Shown here one piece after another: positions 5,999 through 12,065 of a stretch of DNA of 16,209 bases. Source of the DNA: an uncultured Candidatus Melainabacteria bacterium (GTDB lineage: Bacteria > Cyanobacteriota > Vampirovibrionia > Gastranaerophilales > Gastranaerophilaceae); assembly GCA_934675695.1 (NCBI GenBank), contig CAKURN010000010.1, positions 1-16,209 on the forward strand. The letters run 5' to 3'. The notes under the pieces were generated by a model. That model worked only from the letters and a program-made list of their open reading frames with translations, ran no database searches and was not told the DNA's origin. Every line of letters begins with the position of its first letter. Position 1 is the first letter of the stretch. The position numbers and the translations under genes are program-made.

Positions 5999-6337
5999 AT
6001 TTTGTTTAGTTCTTTCTTTGTAATAAATATATCATGGATTGTGAAAAAAGGTTTCAATTCGCCATCTTGCATTTTTTCTCTACCTGCACTATTTAAAAAA
6101 TCTTTGTTTTCTTTGTTAAAATCGTAAGTGTCGTAAATTTTTAGTCTTAAATTTCCTCCGTTGTCGAAATTTATATTCCTAATATCGAAGCTGCCGATAG
6201 CGTTGTGCAGATTTGATGTTCTAAAAATTCTGATATCATGGTGGGGAAAAGTCGCTGAAAAATTATCATTTTTTAGAATTTTATTTTTGTTTAGTTGTAT
6301 GATTTCTTCTTGGGTGTTTTTCTTCATTCCAAACCAT
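5989..6337 (-). pseudogene. Toxin-like gene with HPR leader, frameshifted in an A5 tract
   Basis: AAGGAGG with 11 nt spacing selects ATG 6337, which reads MVWNEEKHPRRNHTTKQK and stops at 6281-6283. The remaining domain is in another frame: an ORF of 112 aa from ATG 6327 to 5989. Removing one A from the A5 tract at 6284-6288 joins them as KQNKILKNDNF, so the gene most likely arose as one ORF of about 115 aa. The leader matches that of the hydrolase but lacks 12 residues (AKDGKFTFKNGG), an in-frame 36-nt deletion. The domain ends in GGNLRLKIYDTYDFNKENKD, then SAGREKMQDGELKPFFTIHD. Its D66-x-Y68-D69 and K75 (112-aa numbering) resemble the catalytic motif I recall for colicin M-type lipid II phosphatases, but the expected Arg is Asp76. 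It could still be expressed by re-initiation at 6327 or by frameshifting. Confidence 0.6.
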
Positions 6338-6348
6338 AAAACCTAATT

Positions 6349-6355
6349 CCTCCTT
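6349..6355 (-). promoter_or_regulatory. Ribosome binding site that decides the toxin-like gene start
   Basis: AAGGAGG lies 11 nt before ATG 6337 and 21 nt before ATG 6327. It therefore serves the leader frame and not the frame of the 112-codon ORF. Confidence 0.7.
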
Positions 6356-6393
6356 GTTTAAAATGTCTAATGAACGAATAAGAATACTTGATA

Positions 6394-6422
6394 ATATTAT
6401 AACAAATTTGTTCATTTGTCAA
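6394..6422 (-). promoter_or_regulatory. Promoter of the toxin-like/membrane protein pair, -35 in a palindrome
   Basis: TTGACA (6422-6417) is the outer edge of palindrome unit 6417-6435. TAATAT (6399-6394) follows after 17 nt; TATAAT (6401-6396) is a better box but at 15 nt. The layout matches the hydrolase promoter. Confidence 0.55.
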
Positions 6423-6456
6423 TCAATAATTTATTAAAGTAAATTATTTATTTACT
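6417..6456. repeat. Paired palindrome at the toxin-like gene promoter
   Basis: Units at 6417-6435 (TGTCAATCAATAATTTATT) and 6438-6456 (AGTAAATTATTTATTTACT). The second unit is nearly perfect: AGTAAAT/ATTTACT arms. Confidence 0.75.
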
Positions 6457-6511
6457 ATAGTTTTTATATTATAAAATCTCAAAGTTCTTTAAAACCTGCA
6501 TTTTAGCTATT

Positions 6512-6530
6512 TGTCAAAAATTAATTGACT
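6512..6530. repeat. Single palindrome unit
   Basis: TGTCAAAAATTAATTGACT, arms TGTCAA/TTGACT. No partner in 21-bp phase. The stretch 6457-6587 around it contains nothing else I can support. Confidence 0.55.
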
Positions 6531-6587
6531 GGTAGTTGTTGGATTGTATCTATAAAATTGAGAAATTAGAGAAGTTTTTTGTATGCT

Positions 6588-6627
6588 AGTCAATTTATAG
6601 TTTATTGAAGTAAATATGTAATTGACT
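6588..6627. repeat. Paired 19-bp palindrome, last pair, beside tRNA-His
   Basis: Units at 6588-6606 (AGTCAATTTATAGTTTATT) and 6609-6627 (AGTAAATATGTAATTGACT). It lies 12 bp beyond the tRNA terminator. No well-formed unit was seen to the right of this point. Confidence 0.7.
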
Positions 6628-6638
6628 AATTAAGTATT

Positions 6639-6660
6639 AAAAATGGCTCCAAAAGAGCCA
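6639..6660 (-). terminator. Rho-independent terminator of the tRNA-His gene
   Basis: Minus-strand TGGCTC (6660-6655), 5-nt loop, GAGCCA (6649-6644), then five T. It stands 10 nt after the CCA end of the tRNA. Confidence 0.9.
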
Positions 6661-6670
6661 ATAATTTTAA

Positions 6671-6747
6671 TGGGGCGCCTGGTGGGACTCGAACCCACGC
6701 ATATCGGAACCACAATCCGAGGTCTTAACCACTTGACGACAGGCGCC
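6671..6747 (-). tRNA. tRNA-His (anticodon GTG)
   Basis: 77 nt including the encoded CCA. The acceptor stem GCGCCTG/CAGGCGC is extended by G-1 (6747) opposite C73, the identity pair of histidine tRNA. The anticodon stem is TCGGA/TCCGA with loop TTGTGGT and anticodon GTG at 6713-6711. The T arm is GTGGG-TTCGAGT-CCCAC. All stems pair. It has its own promoter and terminator and no other tRNA beside it. Its 3' end faces the repeat-rich accessory region rather than the phage genes. Confidence 0.97.
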
Positions 6748-6789
6748 ATTTCTTCTGCAGCTATTAAAAGTTACAATAACTACCCGACA

Positions 6790-6818
6790 ATTATAAACCA
6801 AAGAAAATAAAATATCAA
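6790..6818 (-). promoter_or_regulatory. Promoter of tRNA-His
   Basis: TTGATA (6818-6813), 17-nt spacer, TATAAT (6795-6790) on the minus strand. The predicted start is about 36 nt before the tRNA 5' end. Confidence 0.8.
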
Positions 6819-6942
6819 CAAAAAAAGTATAAATTTTGGACGACAGTCCAAAAAATCGCCAAAAAACGAGAGTTTTTGAAAAAAGTATGCTATCTTGAAA
6901 ATATAAATTTTCGGACAATTCAAATTGGTATCGCTCGAGAAA

Positions 6943-6961
6943 AAGTCTGACTAAGTTCAAC
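6943..6961 (+). repeat. 19-bp direct repeat, left copy
   Basis: AAGTCTGACTAAGTTCAAC, identical to 7055-7073, 112 bp apart, flanking the hairpin at 6983-7018. Confidence 0.8.
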
Positions 6962-6982
6962 CACTCTATGGGTACGGTATAC

Positions 6983-7018
6983 GCGATTGTCACCTGCTTG
7001 AATGCAGCTACCAATCGC
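6983..7018. other. Structured hairpin, candidate phage packaging or control element
   Basis: GCGATTG (6983-6989) pairs perfectly with CAATCGC (7012-7018). Inside, after a symmetric 4x4 internal loop, CTGC (6994-6997) pairs with GCAG (7004-7007) around a 6-nt loop. There is no T-tract, so it is not a terminator. Confidence 0.5.
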
Positions 7019-7054
7019 TCCACACACCAACGCCCTCGATTGTTTCACTAAGTC

Positions 7055-7073
7055 AAGTCTGACTAAGTTCAAC
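7055..7073 (+). repeat. 19-bp direct repeat, right copy
   Basis: Second copy of AAGTCTGACTAAGTTCAAC (see 6943-6961). Confidence 0.8.
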
Positions 7074-7252
7074 TGTTCTCGGGTAGAGAAACGAGGCTGA
7101 CGAAGATAAGATAGGATAGTTGTGTTTTTAAAAGGCTAAATTAGGTTTACAGTAAACGCTTGTTTTAAATTTCTATTTTTTAATTCTAATTTAGCTGATT
7201 TTAGTCAAAATATATTGGTTGATTATTAAAATAGTAAAGGAGGATATGGGCT

Positions 7253-7630
7253 ATGCGTCATTGCAATAGTGTTTTCAATGCTTCAGACATTTGGTTTTTA
7301 TTGGATAACGAAAAACAATTCAATCGCAGGCTTTATCTTGCGGTTTGTCCAATTTGCAACAAAAAAATGGCACTTTATAGTTATTTCGATAAAAATAAAA
7401 ACACATTCGAGCAAATGTTCTATTCTAATGGCGTCGTCAGGATAAAAGAAAAATTAAAAAAAGACATAGTATCTACAATGTTAGGTTTTAAAAACAAATA
7501 CAAAGCCCCGTCGGGCTTTAAATACGGAAAAAACGTAGAAATAAAAAAGAACGGAAAAATAGTTGCAATTGAGCAATATGCGTGTGATTTTTTTGGAAAT
7601 AAGGTTTTGGTAAAAAGAATAGATGAATAA
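7253..7630 (+). CDS. Small phage protein with a CxxC motif, first gene of the structural operon
   Basis: 125 aa from ATG 7253, preceded by a perfect AAAGGAGG (7236-7243) 9 nt upstream. The earlier ATG at 7246 closes after seven codons. The only motif is CPICNKK near residues 32-38, a single CxxC knuckle without a second pair, so one-site zinc binding or dimer-shared zinc is possible. A basic segment (KEKLKKD) and a beta-rich C-terminus follow, ending in VEIKKNGKIVAIEQYACD and a short tail. It overlaps the next gene by 8 bases and lies directly before the terminase genes, where phages often carry small DNA-binding or packaging accessory proteins. I do not recognise it. Confidence 0.75.
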   Translation: MRHCNSVFNASDIWFLLDNEKQFNRRLYLAVCPICNKKMALYSYFDKNKNTFEQMFYSNGVVRIKEKLKKDIVSTMLGFKNKYKAPSGFKYGKNVEIKKNGKIVAIEQYACDFFGNKVLVKRIDE

Positions 7631-7934
7631 AAAAACAGTTTCTTACAAAACGCAAGAAAACAAAATTAAACTGAATAAAAACAAAGAAACAATTTTTACT
7701 TCAACAGAAGCAATAGAAGAATTTGAGGAATTAAAGAAAATGGCTCTAAACTGTCTGGACAAAAACGGAAACCCAAATATAAACGCTGCAATAAAGGCTT
7801 TAGAAAACAAAGCAAAAATTGCAGGACTCTATACAACAAACAACCTGGAAATCGGAACTGTCGTCAAAATGGGCGAGATTACGATTGATGGTGAACAACT
7901 AAAATTAAATATAGGAGAAGAATTTTATAAGTAA
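7623..7934 (+). CDS. Putative terminase small subunit
   Basis: 103 aa. The start ATG 7623 overlaps the previous stop in ATGAATAA, which suggests translational coupling. The N-terminus is basic (KKTVSYKTQENKIKLNKNK), the middle helical (FTSTEAIEEFEELKKMALNC), and the segment NINAAIKALENKAKIAGLY resembles the helix of small terminases that reads roughly AAIRALELxGKxxGLY. Small terminases bind the packaging site and load the large subunit. The call rests on this similarity, the size and the position directly before the large terminase gene. The sequence is too short and divergent to be certain. Its end GEEFYK is encoded by GGAGAAGAA, which doubles as a ribosome binding site for the next gene. 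Confidence 0.6.
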   Translation: MNKKTVSYKTQENKIKLNKNKETIFTSTEAIEEFEELKKMALNCLDKNGNPNINAAIKALENKAKIAGLYTTNNLEIGTVVKMGEITIDGEQLKLNIGEEFYK

Positions 7935-7944
7935 AAAGTATACA

Positions 7945-9252
7945 TTGCCGGAGATTTTGGATATTCCTCCCAAACTTTATCCTTTTATATTCAATTTCAA
8001 CAACTATACGTATTTTTTATTAGAAGGAGGGAGGGCCTCCGGCAAAACGCAGAGTGTTGCAAGGTTTTTGTTGTATGTGATGGAAAACCGCCATGTGAGG
8101 GTTTGTTGCGGGCGTGAAATTCAAAATTCTATTGATGAATCAGTCAAAACGGTATTTTTGGATTTGATTGAAAAGTACAATTTAATTTATGACATAAAAA
8201 GGGACAATCTGGTACACAAACAAACAGGTTCAAAGATATTTTTTAAGGGTTTTAGAGAACAAGGAAGTGTGAATATAAAGGGTCTGGAGGGGATAGATAT
8301 TCTCTGGATAGACGAAGCTCAATCAATCACAAAAACTACTCTCGATATCATAGTTCCAACAATAAGAAAAAAGAATTCTGTTATTATTTTTACGATGAAC
8401 AGATTTACGAGGTTTGATGCTGTATATAATTTCTGTTCAAAAAGACCTGACTGTTTGCATATCAATATTTGTTATTTTGATAATCCCTATGTAGATGAAA
8501 AAATCACAAAAGAAGCTGAAGTTTCAAAATCTCTAAACATAAATGACTACAATCATATTTGGCTCGGTTATCCTTTAGCAAATAACAACGAGTATCTTAT
8601 TCAATCTCAATATTTAGACAAAGCAATAGAATATGAATACGAAAAAAATGAGGATTTTATGAATTCAGTAATGAGTGTAGATTTGTCAGCATCAGGGGCA
8701 GATCTTTGTGTTGCAAAATTGTTTGTGCAAGAAAATGAAAATATTTGGCTGGAAAAGTCGACTGTTTCTTGGTCAGAACCAGATACCGATATAACGAAAG
8801 GAAAAATCGCAAATCTGTATTCTTCTTGGCTTCCTAAAATGCTAATTATGGACGCAGATGGACTAGGGTATCCTATTTGGGTAAGTGTGCAAAAAATCAT
8901 TCCAAACGCAATCGGCTTTAGAGGAGGCAAAAAAGCTATTTCTAAATACGCTTTTAATGCAAGAGCTGATGGGTATTTGGCATTAAAAGATTATCTTGAA
9001 AAAGGTTTTTTAAAACTAACTGACAAAAATGCCATTCGACAACTCGAATATATCAAAAAAACCTACCGCCCAAACGGGCTTATTTCTATACAAGATAAAA
9101 AAGAAATAAGAAAACTTCATTCAGAAAGCCCTGATTTTGCAGATTGCGTGATGATGGCACTATATGCGATAAATTTCTGCTCGAATACTGTTTTCTGTAG
9201 GCAAAGCGACTACGAAGAAAATATAGAAACGGACTTCAACCCGTTTGATTAA
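7945..9252 (+). CDS. terL: Phage terminase large subunit
   Basis: 435 aa from TTG 7945, the first conventional start codon. It is the motor that pumps phage DNA into the procapsid and cuts it. Residues 28-35 (GGRASGKT) are the Walker A motif, 119-124 (ILWIDE) Walker B, and CGREIQNSIDESVK (55-68) is the segment typical of the Terminase_3 type (Sf6/PBSX group). The coupling motif lies near IIFTMNRF (147-154). In the C-terminal RNase H-like nuclease, acidic residues appear at D246 (MSVDLSASG), D303/D305 (LIMDADGLG) and D397/D400 (DFADCVMMAL), so both domains look intact. TTG 7945 lacks a ribosome binding site. An ATA codon at 7927, in frame, has AGGAG 9 nt upstream and would add six residues (SKKYT after the initiator); see the finding. 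Confidence 0.95.
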   Translation: MPEILDIPPKLYPFIFNFNNYTYFLLEGGRASGKTQSVARFLLYVMENRHVRVCCGREIQNSIDESVKTVFLDLIEKYNLIYDIKRDNLVHKQTGSKIFFKGFREQGSVNIKGLEGIDILWIDEAQSITKTTLDIIVPTIRKKNSVIIFTMNRFTRFDAVYNFCSKRPDCLHINICYFDNPYVDEKITKEAEVSKSLNINDYNHIWLGYPLANNNEYLIQSQYLDKAIEYEYEKNEDFMNSVMSVDLSASGADLCVAKLFVQENENIWLEKSTVSWSEPDTDITKGKIANLYSSWLPKMLIMDADGLGYPIWVSVQKIIPNAIGFRGGKKAISKYAFNARADGYLALKDYLEKGFLKLTDKNAIRQLEYIKKTYRPNGLISIQDKKEIRKLHSESPDFADCVMMALYAINFCSNTVFCRQSDYEENIETDFNPFD

Positions 9253-9275
9253 GGGATTATTAAAAAAATAATCCC
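9253..9275. other. Intergenic hairpin after terL
   Basis: GGGATTATT (9253-9261), 5-nt loop, AATAATCCC (9267-9275): a perfect 9-bp stem starting right after the terL stop. No T-tract follows, so it is more likely an RNA processing or stability element than a terminator. Confidence 0.55.
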
Positions 9276-9312
9276 AAATAATGAACAAAAAATGAAAGGA
9301 GAAAAACCAAAA

Positions 9313-9504
9313 ATGTGTTTTGCAAAGACTTCAACACCAAAAATTGAACAACAAGATCCTGTTGTTCGACACGAAGCAGATGCTTCTACTACAAAAAATT
9401 CTACCCAATCTCAATCCTTTGGCTACAAAGAAAATCTAAAAACTTCGCCTGTAGGTTTACTTGATGAAGCAAATACCGAGAAAAAGACACTTTTGGGGGA
9501 ATAA
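9313..9504 (+). CDS. Small conserved virion-associated protein (MCF...KKTLLG type)
   Basis: 63 aa. ATG 9313 is chosen over ATG 9292 because AAAGGAGA (9294-9301) stands 11 nt before it and because proteins of this kind begin MCFG or similar. Reading: MCFAKTSTPKIEQQD, a polar Ser/Thr-rich middle, then SPVGLLDEANTEKKTLLGE. From memory, small proteins beginning MCF/MGF with Pro-rich N-termini and ending in a TLLG motif are found next to the portal gene in many podoviruses. Their function is unknown to me, with a head-tail role assumed. The stop is one base before the portal start. Confidence 0.65.
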   Translation: MCFAKTSTPKIEQQDPVVRHEADASTTKNSTQSQSFGYKENLKTSPVGLLDEANTEKKTLLGE

Positions 9505-9505
9505 A

Positions 9506-11146
9506 ATGTACACAGTAGAATATTTCAAAAAACGAAAACACGAAATGGAGGAAGTGTTTAATATTATCAAACCGGATTTGCAAGAACTTTCTGATTATTT
9601 CTTGCCAAGAAGCGTGCAATTCATTGCAAGAAATACAAGACGCCCTATTGCAAAAAACAAAAAGATAATAGATTCAACGCCTCTAATTGCACTTAGAAAT
9701 TTTTCATCAGGTATGATGAGCGGAGCAACCAGCCCTACAAATCGCTGGTTTAAGACAAGTTTTTTAAATAGAAATATAGAAAACAACTTTACGCTAAAAA
9801 AATGGTGTGCCAAGCAAGAAGAACTAACAAGAGAAATTTTAAACAATTCAAATTTTTATCAATGTTTGCCTGAAATATACAAACAACTGGGAGTTTTTGG
9901 TTTTGGGGCAATTGCATTAGAATCTGACTATGAAAATGTAGTGAATTTTAAAGTTTTGCCTGTTGGTTCATACTATTATGCAAAAAATTCAAAAGGCAGA
10001 ATAGACTGTTTTTGTAGAGTTTATTCGCAAAGTGCAAAAAATATTTATGAACAATTTAAAGACAATGTTCCAATAGAAATACAAAAAGAAGCAACTGATA
10101 ACCCTTTAAAACTCTATGAAATAGTTCATTTTGTCGAAGAAAATAAAAACTACAGAGAAAAACACTTAGCTTCAAAATATGCAAAATATATTTCTGCGAC
10201 TTTTATTTCTTCATCAGATGAATTTTTGTCTTTAAAAGGCTTTTCAAAATTTCCTTATGTTGTATTTGAATCTTCTATTTCGCCTGATATCGACTATCCT
10301 CAAGATTCTCCTGCGATAAATGCTCTTGCTGATGTTAGACAATTAATGACAATGGTAAAAGAATATGCAAAAGCCGTTAAAAAAATCGTCTGCCCTACAT
10401 ACAAAGGCCCTGCCAGTTTAAAAAACAAAAAAATAGTTGATGTTCCAGGAGCATATATAGAAGAAGACGAAAACGGCAGAGGAATAAGCCCAATCTATGA
10501 AGTCAATCCAAAAATATTAGAATTGAAACAAGAAAAAGATGAACTAAAGCAAATAATAAAAGAACACTTCTACAATGACCTTTTTGCAATGATTTTATCG
10601 ACTTCAAACAACGGTTCAAGAACAGCAACAGAAGTTAATGAACTAAAAGAAGAAAAGATGGTTCTATTATCACCGCTATTAGAACAAATTCATAATGCTC
10701 TAAGGCAAATTTTGAACTGGATTTATGATGAAGAAATAAGAGTCGGGATTTTAAAACCTCTTGCTTCTTATAACAAAGACTATGAAAACTACAGATTTAA
10801 AATCGAATTTGTTTCTACTTTGGCACAAGCTCAAAAAGTATCAAATATATCAAGCATGGAAAGATTTACGACTTTTGTTTCTAATATTGCAAATTCAATA
10901 GACCCGACACTAAAAGCGAAACTAAACGGAGAAAAAATAATCGAAGACTATGCAAGTTATGCAAATATTAATCCAACACAAATGATTTCAGGACAAGAAT
11001 TAGAAAAAATCAGAAAAGCTCAAAACGAAAACCAAAACTCTATGAAGATGATGGAAAACTTTAAAACCGGAAGCCAAATAATCCAAAATATGGGCGGTGT
11101 TGATTCTTATGGAGCAGAGTTGTTGTCTAGGTTTGGGATAATTTAA
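9506..11146 (+). CDS. Portal / head-to-tail connector protein, T7 gp8-like
   Basis: 546 aa from ATG 9506. GGGGGA (9495-9500) lies just upstream, and the longer frame from 9461 would start inside the previous gene without a ribosome binding site. It should form the dodecameric portal ring through which DNA enters the head. Residues about 20-80 carry the classical pattern of the bacteriophage head-to-tail connecting family: LQELSDYFLPRS, then IIDSTPLIALRNFSSGMMSG and ATSPTNRWF. Further matches are FGFGAIALE (near 130), YSQSAKNIYEQF, YPQDSPAINALADVRQLMTM (near 270-290) and a C-terminal helical part with GSRTATEVNELKEEKM. The length is normal for the family (about 500-560). There is no frameshift or missing region. 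Confidence 0.93.
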   Translation: MYTVEYFKKRKHEMEEVFNIIKPDLQELSDYFLPRSVQFIARNTRRPIAKNKKIIDSTPLIALRNFSSGMMSGATSPTNRWFKTSFLNRNIENNFTLKKWCAKQEELTREILNNSNFYQCLPEIYKQLGVFGFGAIALESDYENVVNFKVLPVGSYYYAKNSKGRIDCFCRVYSQSAKNIYEQFKDNVPIEIQKEATDNPLKLYEIVHFVEENKNYREKHLASKYAKYISATFISSSDEFLSLKGFSKFPYVVFESSISPDIDYPQDSPAINALADVRQLMTMVKEYAKAVKKIVCPTYKGPASLKNKKIVDVPGAYIEEDENGRGISPIYEVNPKILELKQEKDELKQIIKEHFYNDLFAMILSTSNNGSRTATEVNELKEEKMVLLSPLLEQIHNALRQILNWIYDEEIRVGILKPLASYNKDYENYRFKIEFVSTLAQAQKVSNISSMERFTTFVSNIANSIDPTLKAKLNGEKIIEDYASYANINPTQMISGQELEKIRKAQNENQNSMKMMENFKTGSQIIQNMGGVDSYGAELLSRFGII

Positions 11147-11156
11147 GTGAGGAAAA

Positions 11157-12065
11157 ATGGAAATAAACAACATAATAAAAAGTGCGGATTTTCTTGAATT
11201 TGTGAACAATTTAGATGAATTGGTGCTGGATATTTTGTACAATCAAAATTCAGGTTATATTAATTTGACTTCTAAAACAGCAATAAATGAAGCACAAAAC
11301 AAACTAAAAGAATTTGATGACAGTGTAAGAAAACTTATAGAAGAATCAGAACTAGATGATACATCTAATGTAATAAGAGAAAAAAGAGAAGAATTGATTA
11401 GTGCAATAAAAAAACACTATGAACAACAGGTTTTTATTTGGTGCGATGAAATATACAAAAACTGTCTTGAAAACTGCAAAGTTTCTATTGCAATAAATCG
11501 AGATAATGTCCAAATATCAGACAAAGAATTTCAAAAAGTATTAAATATGATAAGCTGGATTTCTAACGTTAAACAGCTTTCTTTAGATGAAGAACATATT
11601 CTTTTTGAACAATTTAACAAAGAATTAGACAAAATGATAAAGTCAAATACTTATGAATTGCTTAAAAATAAGACCAGATCAAACGAAAACAAATTTTTAG
11701 AATTTTTCTACAAAATAGATGACGAAGAATTTTTGAAATTTGATTTTGACAAAGAAAACGAAACTTTAACAAAAGAAGACATAAACTATTTCAAACAAAT
11801 TCAACAAAGTTTAAATAGTTTTAAATCTACTTCTGTAAAAGATGAGTTTAATTTGTTAAAAAATGCAATACAAATTCTAAACCTAAACAATCCCAAAGAG
11901 AAGTATGATTTTTTGAAAGAAATTTTGAATGATTTTATATCTTTTAAAATAGAAAACAAAAAGCTCACAAATGATGACAAAATCACCCTTGTAAAAAGAA
12001 GAATTTCAATTTTTAAAGACAAATCAAACTACTTTAAAAATCAAATCAAACAAGACAAAAACTAA
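11157..12065 (+). CDS. Unknown helical phage protein between portal and scaffold
   Basis: 302 aa from ATG 11157 with GAGGA 5 nt upstream. Composition is extremely rich in Lys, Glu, Asn, Asp and Ile, with heptad-like helices over most of its length (for example NEAQNKLKEFDDSVRKLIEE near residues 43-62 and FLKEILNDFISFKIENKKL near 259-277). There is no signal peptide, membrane segment or catalytic motif. I do not recognise it. Its place between portal and scaffold genes suggests a head-assembly or virion protein. Its stop codon overlaps that of the convergent gene 12062-12481 by four bases. Confidence 0.7.
   Translation: MEINNIIKSADFLEFVNNLDELVLDILYNQNSGYINLTSKTAINEAQNKLKEFDDSVRKLIEESELDDTSNVIREKREELISAIKKHYEQQVFIWCDEIYKNCLENCKVSIAINRDNVQISDKEFQKVLNMISWISNVKQLSLDEEHILFEQFNKELDKMIKSNTYELLKNKTRSNENKFLEFFYKIDDEEFLKFDFDKENETLTKEDINYFKQIQQSLNSFKSTSVKDEFNLLKNAIQILNLNNPKEKYDFLKEILNDFISFKIENKKLTNDDKITLVKRRISIFKDKSNYFKNQIKQDKN

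Larger units (their letters stand above)
6821..7252. other. Gene-poor stretch between tRNA-His and the phage genes
   Basis: No convincing gene. It contains an inverted repeat at 6835-6852 (TTTGGAC, 4-nt loop, GTCCAAA), a 19-bp direct repeat at 6943 and 7055, a 36-nt hairpin at 6983-7018 and a small hairpin TTCTC/GAGAA at 7076-7090. The part from about 6930 to 7115 is visibly richer in GC than its surroundings. The phage operon promoter should lie in 7130-7235, but I see no clear -35/-10 pair. Confidence 0.5.

Noticed and set aside
2419..6627. CRISPR array
   Set aside because: The repeats are paired at 21 bp and otherwise separated by whole genes; there are no regular unique spacers and no cas genes.
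2419..6627. Integron attC sites
   Set aside because: The cassette-like layout is suggestive, but the repeats lack the GTTRRRY/RYYYAAC core pair, cassettes lie on both strands, and no integrase is visible.
6835..6852. Terminator at the TTTGGAC/GTCCAAA hairpin
   Set aside because: No T-tract follows on either strand.
6667..7023. 118-codon minus-strand ORF
   Set aside because: Its last third runs through the tRNA-His gene and the tRNA promoter, and it has no ribosome binding site or recognisable domain.
9253..9275. Terminator after terL
   Set aside because: Stable hairpin but followed by AAATAATG, with structural genes immediately downstream that need the transcript.
9461..9505. Portal start at ATG 9461
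   Set aside because: Would overlap the preceding gene by 44 bases without a ribosome binding site; ATG 9506 has GGGGGA upstream and a family-like N-terminus.
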